From the NCBI GenBank assembly GCA_965222215.1, contig OZ244931.1, positions 2,542,001 through 2,606,000 on the forward strand: a DNA stretch of 64,000 nucleotides, given 5' to 3'. Positions 52,801-63,054 of the stretch are shown here, piece after piece. This DNA comes from JABJAG01 sp965222215. Lineage in GTDB: Bacteria; Pseudomonadota; Alphaproteobacteria; UBA6615. Under the pieces are notes generated by a model. That model was not told the DNA's origin. It saw only the letters and a program-made list of their open reading frames with translations, and ran no database searches. A program made the position numbers and the translations under genes. The first letter of the stretch is position 1; every line of letters starts with the position of its first letter.

Positions 52801-54066
52801 ATGACAGATTCGACCCGCACCGACACAGGCAGCATCCGCGTCCGCAACGCGCGCCTGCCCGACCGGGACGACCTCACCGACCTCGTCATCGAGAAAGGCG
52901 TCTATGTCACCGACCTATCCGCCAAAGTTCACGACGTCACCGAGATCGACGCCGAAGGCCACCTGTGCGTGCCGGGTTTCGTCGAACCGCACATCCACCT
53001 CGACAAGGTGTTGCTGGCCGACAGCATTCCGGTCAACCGAAGCGGGACGCTCGACGAGGCGATCGCGATCCTCGGCGAACGCAAGCGCAGCTACTCGTCG
53101 CAAGACATTTCGGACCGGGCGGGCCGGATCGTCGATGCCGCCATCGCGAACGGCGTCACGCGGATGCGCACCCATGTCGACATCGACACCCGGTCCGGCC
53201 TGACGGCGTTCGACGCGCTGTGCGAGCTGCGGCGCGAACTCGGCGACGCCATCGAACTGCAGATCGTGGCCTTCCCCCAGAACGGGATCGTCGGCGACCC
53301 CGGCGTCGAAGAACTGCTCCGCGACGCCATGGTGCGCGGCGCGGACGTGATCGGCGGCATGTCGTTCAACGAGGCCGGCCCTGCCGAAAGCCGGGAGCAT
53401 ATCGATATCCTGTTCCGGATCGCCAACGACTTCGGCGCGGATGTCGATGTACATGTGGACGAGACGGATGACCCGGACGCGCGCACGCTCGAGATGCTGT
53501 GCGACGCCACAATCGCCAACGGCTACCGGGGCCGGGTGACCGCCGGACACACTTGCGCGCTTGCGGCCTACCCGGACAACTATGCGAACAAGGTCATCGA
53601 CAAGGTGGCGAACGCCGGCATGCATATCATCACCAACCCGGCCACGAACCTGATGCTGCAGGGGCGTGAGGATTCACATCCGAAACGGCGCGGCATCACC
53701 CGCGTGCGGGAGCTTCTCGACGCCGGGGTCAATGTCGCTTTCGGCCAGGACAACCTTCGCGACATGTTCTACCCGTTCGGGCACGACGACCCGCTGGAAC
53801 TGGGCTTCCTGCTCGCCCACGCGGCGCATATGAGCCAACCGGACGATATCGAGACCGTGTTCGCCATGACTCACGAGCGCGCCGCAAAAGTCATCGGCGC
53901 TGACGACCACGGCTTCGCGCCGGGATGCGTGGGCGATCTGGTGATTCTCGACGCGCTAAGCCCGCTGGAAGCCATTGTCCAGCGCTCGCCCGAGCGCACC
54001 GTGGTGCGAAAGGGCCGGATCGTCGCGCAAACATGCGTGACGCGGTTGCGCGACGAGACGGGCTAG
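52801..54066 (+). CDS. Cytosine deaminase (CodA)-like metal-dependent amidohydrolase
   Basis: A 421-residue amidohydrolase of the CodA/AtzC group. The metal site follows CodA: VEPHIHLDK (H64, H66), the glutamine region VAFPQNG, DVHVDET (His and Glu), TAGHTCAL (His) and FGQDN (Asp). Such enzymes deaminate cytosine, isocytosine or related rings, or remove amino substituents from triazines. GGAG sits 7 bases before the ATG. With the ring-opening enzyme 5 kb upstream it could supply the keto ring that is then opened, but the link is inferred. Confidence 0.82.
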   Translation: MTDSTRTDTGSIRVRNARLPDRDDLTDLVIEKGVYVTDLSAKVHDVTEIDAEGHLCVPGFVEPHIHLDKVLLADSIPVNRSGTLDEAIAILGERKRSYSSQDISDRAGRIVDAAIANGVTRMRTHVDIDTRSGLTAFDALCELRRELGDAIELQIVAFPQNGIVGDPGVEELLRDAMVRGADVIGGMSFNEAGPAESREHIDILFRIANDFGADVDVHVDETDDPDARTLEMLCDATIANGYRGRVTAGHTCALAAYPDNYANKVIDKVANAGMHIITNPATNLMLQGREDSHPKRRGITRVRELLDAGVNVAFGQDNLRDMFYPFGHDDPLELGFLLAHAAHMSQPDDIETVFAMTHERAAKVIGADDHGFAPGCVGDLVILDALSPLEAIVQRSPERTVVRKGRIVAQTCVTRLRDETG

Positions 54067-54073
54067 TGCCAAG

Positions 54074-54102
54074 AAAAAAGGGCGACGCACGGCGCCGCCC
54101 TT
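54074..54102 (-). terminator. Rho-independent terminator for the TRAP binding-protein gene
   Basis: Read on the minus strand, a stem pairing AAGGGCG with CGCCCTT (54078-54084 with 54096-54102) is followed by six T (complement of 54074-54079). It lies 39 bases beyond the dctP-like stop. On the plus strand no T-run follows, so it mainly serves the minus-strand gene. Confidence 0.75.
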
Positions 54103-54141
54103 CTCCGGCCGGCTGCGTGCCGCAGCCGACGGTATCCGGCC

Positions 54142-55227
54142 TTAATTGATCGTGTACTCGTAGACAGGCGTGCCGCCTTCGGCCTTGATCAGTTCCATGT
54201 ATCGCTTGAACTGCTCTTCGCCAGGCACGCCGCTTTTGGTGTACTCGTCGGCCTTCTCATTGACCCAGGGCTCGATCGCACGGGCCATCTTGCCGCGCTC
54301 CTCGTCGCCGAGATCACGCACCGTCACGCCCTGCTTTTTCAGGTTTTCGAGCGCCGAGGCGTACTTCGCCGTACCTTCGTCCTCGACCGCCTTCTCATAG
54401 ACGGCGACCTCTTCGATGATGATTTTCTTCACATCGTCGGGAATCTTGGCCCAAGTATCCTTGTTGACGTTCAGCGGATAGTTGATGACCGAACCCCAGC
54501 CCATGGTCGTGTAATACTTCGCGACTTCGCCGAACTTGAAGCCGTAGTACGGCGCCGGGAAGATCACCACGCCGTCATACACGCCGGACTGCAGCGCGTT
54601 GTAGACCTCGTTCAGGTTGGTCTGAACCTTCGCCGCACCGGCGTAGTCGAGCCACGGCAGGTTCGGACCGGCCGCGCCGATCTTCACGCCCTTGAGCTCT
54701 TCGGCCTTTGTCCACGGAAACTTGGTACCGAGGCCATAGTCGTCCGTCGCGCCCGCCCCCAGATAGATCTGGTTGTAGTCCTTCTCCACATTTTCGGCGA
54801 AGTAGCTGTACTCCGACCAGAGCTTGCGGCCGGCCGGTCCGATGACGTGCGGATCGCCCGACATGAACGGCACGAAGTAGGAAATGTTGTAGTGGAACAG
54901 CTTGGTCGGCTCGAAACAGGAGCACATGGCGCCGAAGTCGACGAGGCCCTTCTGGGTCGATTCCAGAACCTCGAACAGGTTGGCGATCGTGCCGCCATAA
55001 CCTTCGATGAAGCGGACCGTGTGATCGGTCTCGGCCGCGACGCGCCTGGTCACGTTAGGAACGAAGGTTTTCTGAAGCTGGTTCACCTGCGCGAGCGGCG
55101 CGGCCGGGTGGCCTGCCGCAATGCGCCAGTTAAAGGTTTCGGCACTTGCGACCGAAAAACTCATCATGAGGCCGACGGCACCGGCCAACGGTGCAAAGAC
55201 TGCAGCCTTGCTTTTCTTTAGTGGCAT
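54142..55227 (-). CDS. TRAP transporter substrate-binding protein, DctP family
   Basis: A 361-residue periplasmic binding protein with a signal peptide (basic start MPLKKSK, core to about residue 25, cut near ASA, residue 29). The mature part has the DctP fold, with NWRIAAGHPAAPLAQVNQLQ at the start and an APYYGFKFGEVAKYYTTMG segment late in the protein. GGGAGAG upstream supports the start. No DctQ or DctM membrane subunit is in the window, so it must use subunits encoded elsewhere or act as a sensor protein. It is divergent from a LysR gene across an AT-rich region with repeated half-sites. Confidence 0.88.
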   Translation of the reverse strand: MPLKKSKAAVFAPLAGAVGLMMSFSVASAETFNWRIAAGHPAAPLAQVNQLQKTFVPNVTRRVAAETDHTVRFIEGYGGTIANLFEVLESTQKGLVDFGAMCSCFEPTKLFHYNISYFVPFMSGDPHVIGPAGRKLWSEYSYFAENVEKDYNQIYLGAGATDDYGLGTKFPWTKAEELKGVKIGAAGPNLPWLDYAGAAKVQTNLNEVYNALQSGVYDGVVIFPAPYYGFKFGEVAKYYTTMGWGSVINYPLNVNKDTWAKIPDDVKKIIIEEVAVYEKAVEDEGTAKYASALENLKKQGVTVRDLGDEERGKMARAIEPWVNEKADEYTKSGVPGEEQFKRYMELIKAEGGTPVYEYTIN

Positions 55228-55324
55228 TTCTCTCTCCCTGGATAAGTTGATCTTGGATGGACGCCCGTCCGTGACGCTTTGAAAACGCAGGTTCAGGACG
55301 GGAAAACCCCTAGCGACAACCTAA

Positions 55325-55394
55325 GTTATCAACCGTGAAAGACATAACACAAGATTCCGATATTTCGTTGTATAATAACAAATATGTTATATAC
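55325..55394. promoter_or_regulatory. Candidate LysR binding region with four ATAAC/GTTAT half-sites
   Basis: In the 197-base divergent region between dctP-like and lysR genes, GTTAT (55325-55329) pairs with ATAAC (55344-55348), and a near-palindrome GTATAATAAC (55370-55379) / GTTATATAC (55386-55394) follows. The region is strikingly AT-rich against the GC-rich background. Four half-sites in about 66 bases suggest a LysR regulatory site for both genes. Confidence 0.45.
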
Positions 55395-55424
55395 ATTCTC
55401 GCTTGATTTGGGGGCTCACAGCAC

Positions 55425-56357
55425 TTGCAGATTCGGGATTTCAAGTATTTTCTCAAGGTGGCTGAAATCGGCAGCGTGTCGGCGGCGGCGCTCGAGTTGC
55501 GCATCGCGCAACCCGCACTTAGCCGTATTCTGAGCCGACTTGCCGACGAACTGGGTGTGAAACTTTTCGTCCGCTCGGGGCGCGGTGTGCGTCTGACCGA
55601 AGACGGGCAATATCTGCGCGAACATGCCGGCGCGATCATCCAGCAGATCGAAGCTGTCGAGCAACAGCTTCGATCTCGGTCATCGGAACCGCATGGCGAT
55701 CTGTCAGTCGGCATGCCGCCATCCCTGTCGGCGAAACTGACCGAGATCGCAATCGAGCGATTCCACAAGAGACACCCCGACGTATCGCTGCGCGTCATCG
55801 AAGCAACAAGTTCAGACCTGCGCGAGCGCATGCAGGCAGGCAGCCTGGACGCCGCAACAATCACCACCCTGGAGCCCGAGCGCGATCTCGACCTCGACCC
55901 GTTGCTGGTCGAAAACCTGTTCGTGATCGGACCGGCATCGGCAGGCCTGGAAGCGTTCAGTTCCATTCAGGTCAAGGATCTGCAGGAACTCCCGCTTATT
56001 CTGACCGATCATCGCAACACGATGCGCCTGATCGTCGAGCGCGCGTTTTCAAAGGCCAAGCTGCGGCCCAACATCGTCCTGGAAACAAACACCTGGCTGG
56101 TCACCGGGCTCGTGAAGCGGGGAATGGGATTCGCCATTCTCCCCGAGTCCGCGCTGGAGCACTTTCATCCGGGCACGGACATCAGCGCCGCGCCGGTTGA
56201 AGGACTGACCGTTTCATGGACCTTCGCAAATGTCCGGGAACGATCGCCAAGTGCCTCGACTAGAGCCTACCGCGACATACTGCGGGAAATTCTGGATGAA
56301 CAGATCGGGGCCGGAAACTGGAAGACGGCTTCGCGCTATACGACGAGCGAAACCTGA
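55425..56357 (+). CDS. LysR-family transcriptional regulator with TTG start
   Basis: A 310-residue LysR protein. The helix-turn-helix is at 1-65 (IRDFKYFLKVAEIGSVSAAA, then IAQPALSRILSRLADELGV), and the effector domain follows. The only in-frame start after the stop codon at 55404 is TTG at 55425, which gives the exact usual N terminus (MQIRDFKYF), so a TTG start is likely. It is divergent from the TRAP binding-protein gene and converges with the alcohol dehydrogenase gene. It probably regulates the TRAP protein and perhaps the sugar operon. Confidence 0.88.
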   Translation: MQIRDFKYFLKVAEIGSVSAAALELRIAQPALSRILSRLADELGVKLFVRSGRGVRLTEDGQYLREHAGAIIQQIEAVEQQLRSRSSEPHGDLSVGMPPSLSAKLTEIAIERFHKRHPDVSLRVIEATSSDLRERMQAGSLDAATITTLEPERDLDLDPLLVENLFVIGPASAGLEAFSSIQVKDLQELPLILTDHRNTMRLIVERAFSKAKLRPNIVLETNTWLVTGLVKRGMGFAILPESALEHFHPGTDISAAPVEGLTVSWTFANVRERSPSASTRAYRDILREILDEQIGAGNWKTASRYTTSET

Positions 56358-56410
56358 CCTCATCGGTTGCGTCGGCAGCACCCAAAACCAGAGAGCGAAC
56401 AGTTTCCCGA

Positions 56411-57418
56411 TCAAAGACGTGGATCGAACACGTACTTCAAACCGTCCCCCCCCAGCGATGCCTGGAAATAGCGGTGCCACTCCGAAAGCGGCCCAATTTC
56501 CGAGACAAGCGGGTCCAGATCCACCTGTCCGCCGCGCACGAGCCTCATGGCTTCCAACCATGATTTCGGCGTGCTGGCAAAACCGGAGTTCATCCGAAGT
56601 TCGGAGAAGCAAATCAGATCGAAGGGAATCGTGACCGGTGCGCCCCGAAGCCCGATCTGTACGTATCGTCCGCCCTTGCGCGCCGCCTGCAGGCCGTATG
56701 TCATCCCCGCAGCGGTGCCCGAACATTCGATCACGGTGTCAAATTTATCGATCACCGAGTCGAGGTCGTCGCCAATCGTCGAAACCTCGAACCCGAGGCT
56801 CTCAGCGACGTCCAGTCGCGCTCGATCCTTCTCGGTTCCGCGCACCACAGGATGGCCTCCGCAGGCACGCGCCACCTGTGCCGCGATGTTGCCGATAGCG
56901 CCAGGGCCGACAATCAGAACGGAATCGCCTGCGCTGACCGTGCGGTCCGTGAGCACGGCGTTGCACACGCATGCCACCGGCTCGCACAGCGCCGCTGCGT
57001 GGTCGCTCAAACCATCGGGCACGACGTGGAGATTGGCCGCCGGAACGACGAGGTATCGGGCAAAGGCTCCGTCGACATGGGTTCCGATCGACTGCCGATC
57101 CCGGCAGAGATTCGGGTGCCCGGTCCGACAGTGCGCACAGGTGCCACAGGTGTACATGTAGGTTTCGGCGACCACCCGCCGCCCTTTCCATTCAAGGTCG
57201 ACATCCTCGCCAACCTCGACCACGTCGCCGCAAATTTCGTGACCGATCACCACCGGCGGCCGGACCTCATACTCGCCCTTGTAGATGTGAAGATCGGTGC
57301 CGCACACGCCCGCACCGTTGACCGCCAGAAGCACCTGCCCGACACCCGGACTCGGTTCATCGCGTTCGATCAGTTCCAGGTTGTCCGGGCCGTTGGCCGT
57401 TTTCGCCAGTCCGTGCAT
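56411..57418 (-). CDS. Zinc-dependent medium-chain alcohol/polyol dehydrogenase
   Basis: A 335-residue MDR-family dehydrogenase. The catalytic zinc ligands are C39 (GVCGTDLH) and H60, E61 (GHE). The structural zinc cysteines are C91, C94, C97 and C105. The NAD loop is VGPGAIGNIAAQVA. This layout is seen in sorbitol, threonine and L-idonate-type dehydrogenases. GGAGGAG precedes the ATG. It is the last gene of the minus-strand operon, 32 bases after the lambda-crystallin-type dehydrogenase gene, suggesting oxidation of a polyol or sugar acid. Confidence 0.87.
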   Translation of the reverse strand: MHGLAKTANGPDNLELIERDEPSPGVGQVLLAVNGAGVCGTDLHIYKGEYEVRPPVVIGHEICGDVVEVGEDVDLEWKGRRVVAETYMYTCGTCAHCRTGHPNLCRDRQSIGTHVDGAFARYLVVPAANLHVVPDGLSDHAAALCEPVACVCNAVLTDRTVSAGDSVLIVGPGAIGNIAAQVARACGGHPVVRGTEKDRARLDVAESLGFEVSTIGDDLDSVIDKFDTVIECSGTAAGMTYGLQAARKGGRYVQIGLRGAPVTIPFDLICFSELRMNSGFASTPKSWLEAMRLVRGGQVDLDPLVSEIGPLSEWHRYFQASLGGDGLKYVFDPRL

Positions 57419-57450
57419 CGACTACTCCTCCAAATCAAAAGGCTTGTCCG

Positions 57451-58431
57451 CTAACCGTCTTTTCGCAACTGCGCGTCGGACGTCTCGGCGGAAAAGTGAC
57501 GCGCCAGAGCGATCAGCCGGGCGTCGCGCAACTTCTGGCGACGCTCCTGCTCTTCCTTGCAGAGACCCGTGCCCAGTTCGCTGTCGAGGCCGTCGGTCAC
57601 CACCCGGTCCCAATCGGCGACACGGCCCATTTCCCCGCCCATGCGCCGATGTACATCGCCAAATACGTCCACATAGCCCCGAATTCCGCCGGGAACGTTC
57701 AGCGCAACGGCCTCCAGGGGCCCCAAGATCGCCCATCTGAGCCCGAGCCCGGACGATACAGCATGATCGATGGCGTCTGCACCGGCCACGCCGTCTTCGA
57801 GCAACCGGAACGCTTCATGCAGTAGAGCCGACTGCAATCGGCTCATAACGAATCCTTCGATCTCCCGATCGAGCACAAGAGGTCGATGACCCGCCTCGCG
57901 GTAGATACCGAGGGCCGTTTCCAGAATATCGGGGTCCGTCCACGGCGCGGGAACCACCTCGACAGCCGGGATGAGATGCGGCGGGTTCAACGGATGCCCT
58001 ACGAAACATCGCTCGCGCTGCGGCAGATCGCGGGTAAATTCCGATGGCATGATCGTGGATGTGGAGCTGCCCACCGGGGTGGTTTCCGGACTCGCAGCGA
58101 GAACCTGCGACAGGATATCGACTTTCAGGTCCCTATCTTCGGGCAGGCTTTCCTGAACGAACACGCTGCCGGAGACCGCTTCCTCGATATCGGCCGTCAG
58201 TTGCAACCGCTCCATGCAGTTTTCGCGCGCGTCGTCGTCGAGCATTCCGGCAGCGATCAGTTGATTCAGCGCCACATCGATTCCGGCCCGCACGTCATCG
58301 AATGATCGCGGGTCGCGTTTGTGTACCGAAACCTCGAAGCCGGCCCGCAAGAGCGACACGCCCCACGAGAGACCGATCACGCCCGACCCCAGAAGCGCGA
58401 CACGGCGCGGCGCGCTCTCGCGCTTCGCCAT
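57451..58431 (-). CDS. 3-hydroxyacyl-CoA dehydrogenase-like protein (lambda-crystallin/L-gulonate 3-dehydrogenase type)
   Basis: A 326-residue NAD-dependent dehydrogenase with the N-terminal loop LLGSGVIGLSWGVSLL (GSGVIG at 15-20), QESLPED in the middle and FVGHPLNPPHLIPAVEVV, the hallmark of the 3-hydroxyacyl-CoA dehydrogenase fold. The PPHLIP form and single-domain C terminus fit L-gulonate 3-dehydrogenase (lambda-crystallin) and carnitine dehydrogenase rather than fatty acid oxidation. It starts 2 bases after the transketolase C-subunit stop. The sugar context favours a sugar-acid substrate, an inference. Confidence 0.82.
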   Translation of the reverse strand: MAKRESAPRRVALLGSGVIGLSWGVSLLRAGFEVSVHKRDPRSFDDVRAGIDVALNQLIAAGMLDDDARENCMERLQLTADIEEAVSGSVFVQESLPEDRDLKVDILSQVLAASPETTPVGSSTSTIMPSEFTRDLPQRERCFVGHPLNPPHLIPAVEVVPAPWTDPDILETALGIYREAGHRPLVLDREIEGFVMSRLQSALLHEAFRLLEDGVAGADAIDHAVSSGLGLRWAILGPLEAVALNVPGGIRGYVDVFGDVHRRMGGEMGRVADWDRVVTDGLDSELGTGLCKEEQERRQKLRDARLIALARHFSAETSDAQLRKDG

Positions 58432-58433
58432 CG

Positions 58434-59435
58434 CTAGAGCGCCTCCTGCCGCGAGGTATCGCCTTCGCCATGCTCGAAGTCGCTGTCTGCCAGACTGTCG
58501 CTCAGTCGCTCGCCCAGGAGTGTCTCCGCAGCCGACACGACCGAGGATGCCGTCATTCCGAAACGGTCGAGAAGATAGTTCAGGCTGCCACCCGCGCCGT
58601 ATGTGTCCTGAAGGCCCAACTTGATCAGTCGCACGCCGAGACCCTGTGTCGCGATCAGATCGGCAACCGCCGACCCGAGGCCGCCAAAAACCAAATGATT
58701 TTCGAGCGTGACGACGCCTTTCACACCGGAGAGGATTTCCGCGACCCTCGGGTCATCGAACGGCTTCAGTGTGCTGACATGGATATGCGCGACCGAGACG
58801 CCCTGGTTCGAAAGATGCGCGACCGCTTTGATTGCCTCGGCCGTCGTGATCGAACTGCTCAAGACGCAAATATCGGCGCCTTCGGCGAGAACCCGGACCT
58901 TGCCGAGTTCCAGCGGCGTATCGAAAAGAACCGGAACGTCGCCACGCATGACCCGACAGTAAACCGGCCCGTCCACGTCATGGATCTGGTCGTGAACAGA
59001 CGATATCTCCGTGGCATCGCCGAGGTCGACAATTGTCATGTTCGGGATCGCGGACATCAGGGCAACATCGTCGATCGCCTGATGGGTGACGCCGCCAGGC
59101 GTCGTAAGACCGGGCAGAAAGCCCATCATGCGCACGCGTGCACGCGGAACCCCGACCGACATGGCGACCTGGTCGTAGGGACGGCGGGTCGTGAACACGC
59201 CGAACGTGTGGACATAAGGCAGAACGCCGCCCTTCGCCATGCCCCCCGCGATGCTGATGATGTTCTGCTCGGCCATTCCGAAATTGAAATACCGGTCGGC
59301 AAACGTATCGCGAAAACCGTCGATTTCGCACGAAGCGGTCAGATCACCCGTAAGGCAGACGACCTCGTCATGCTTTTTCGCGTACTCGACAATCGCCGTC
59401 GCATACGGGCGAAAGGCCGTTTCGGGCGCGTTCAT
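58434..59435 (-). CDS. Transketolase, C-terminal (pyrimidine-binding) subunit
   Basis: A 333-residue protein covering the pyrimidine-binding and C-terminal domains of transketolase. The catalytic glutamate is E56 in FNFGMAEQNIISIAGGMAKGG. The end carries the usual VVTLENHLVFGGLGSAVADL. It overlaps the N-subunit gene by 4 bases. Two-gene transketolases are common beside sugar or sugar-acid catabolic genes and often act on unusual ketose phosphates rather than serving the pentose phosphate pathway. Confidence 0.88.
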   Translation of the reverse strand: MNAPETAFRPYATAIVEYAKKHDEVVCLTGDLTASCEIDGFRDTFADRYFNFGMAEQNIISIAGGMAKGGVLPYVHTFGVFTTRRPYDQVAMSVGVPRARVRMMGFLPGLTTPGGVTHQAIDDVALMSAIPNMTIVDLGDATEISSVHDQIHDVDGPVYCRVMRGDVPVLFDTPLELGKVRVLAEGADICVLSSSITTAEAIKAVAHLSNQGVSVAHIHVSTLKPFDDPRVAEILSGVKGVVTLENHLVFGGLGSAVADLIATQGLGVRLIKLGLQDTYGAGGSLNYLLDRFGMTASSVVSAAETLLGERLSDSLADSDFEHGEGDTSRQEAL

Positions 59436-60244
59436 CGGACACCTCCCGCGTGTTCGTTGAGGTCTTTCTGGGCAAGTTCGGCCTCGCTGTCGCGAAAGCG
59501 CACGAAATGCAGGTTGTGTCGCGTGCGGAGCGAAGGGATTCCCTGCCAGATATTGGTTCGGCAGATGACGGCCCGCGCACGCTCACCGCGTTCCGCTCCC
59601 ACGGCCGCATGAATTGCTTCGATGTCGTGGCCGTCCACCTCATGGGTTTCGACACCGAAGGCCGCGAATTTCTCGGCGATCGGCTCCAGGTTCATGATTC
59701 CGGCCGGCGACCCGTCGACCTGGCTGTCATTGGCGTCGAGGACCAACGTGATTTCGCCCAGATTGTGGTGAGCGAGCGACATCATCGCTTCCCATGTCTG
59801 GCCCTCTTCCAGTTCGCCGTCGGAAATGAACACGAACACCCGACCGCCCCGCTTCCGAGAACGGCGGGCGAGCGCATAGCCGATCGCCTGGCTCAATCCC
59901 TGTGCGAGCGAACCGGTTGTAAACAACATGCCCGGAGCACCGGTGCCGCCGATCATCTCCACGTGCGAACCGTCGGCGTTGTATGTCTCGAACACGTCCG
60001 GATCGAGCTCGCCTGTCTCGACCATCGCGGCATAAAGCGCCAAACAATAGTGGGCCGGCGAGAGCACGAGGACATCCCCTTCGCTCTCACGCATCACGCC
60101 GGCACGAAGCGTCGCGATTATTTCTGCTGCAGAGCAGGCTTGCCCCAGATAGGCACCGTTCTGCGCGACCGTGATATCGAAGGCGCGTTGGCGAATACCT
60201 GCTGCTATTCGCCGGGCCTCGGAGGGCCAGTTTTGATGGTTCAT
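59432..60244 (-). CDS. Transketolase, N-terminal (thiamine diphosphate-binding) subunit
   Basis: A 270-residue thiamine diphosphate-binding subunit. The ATG (complement of 60242-60244) is preferred over an in-frame TTG three codons upstream. The magnesium/pyrophosphate motif is SDGELEEGQTWEA (141-153) with N173 in LDAND, and GSLAQGLSQAIGYALA is typical of transketolase. The early S-G-H motif of the family reads NGAYLG (about 29-34), lacking the usual histidine, while the later LSPAHYCLALYA keeps one. It is the first gene of a four-gene minus-strand operon, with a 113-base AT-rich upstream region. Confidence 0.87.
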   Translation of the reverse strand: MNHQNWPSEARRIAAGIRQRAFDITVAQNGAYLGQACSAAEIIATLRAGVMRESEGDVLVLSPAHYCLALYAAMVETGELDPDVFETYNADGSHVEMIGGTGAPGMLFTTGSLAQGLSQAIGYALARRSRKRGGRVFVFISDGELEEGQTWEAMMSLAHHNLGEITLVLDANDSQVDGSPAGIMNLEPIAEKFAAFGVETHEVDGHDIEAIHAAVGAERGERARAVICRTNIWQGIPSLRTRHNLHFVRFRDSEAELAQKDLNEHAGGVR

Positions 60245-60357
60245 ATCGTTCAACCAGTGTTTGCCGCAAAATATGAGGGAAACACTAGCGAAACAGCTAT
60301 TTATAACCGATGATGAATAAAATCTGATCTATATAACAAATTTGACATCATTCATCG

Positions 60358-63050
<2,693 letters not shown>

Positions 63051-63054
<4 letters not shown>

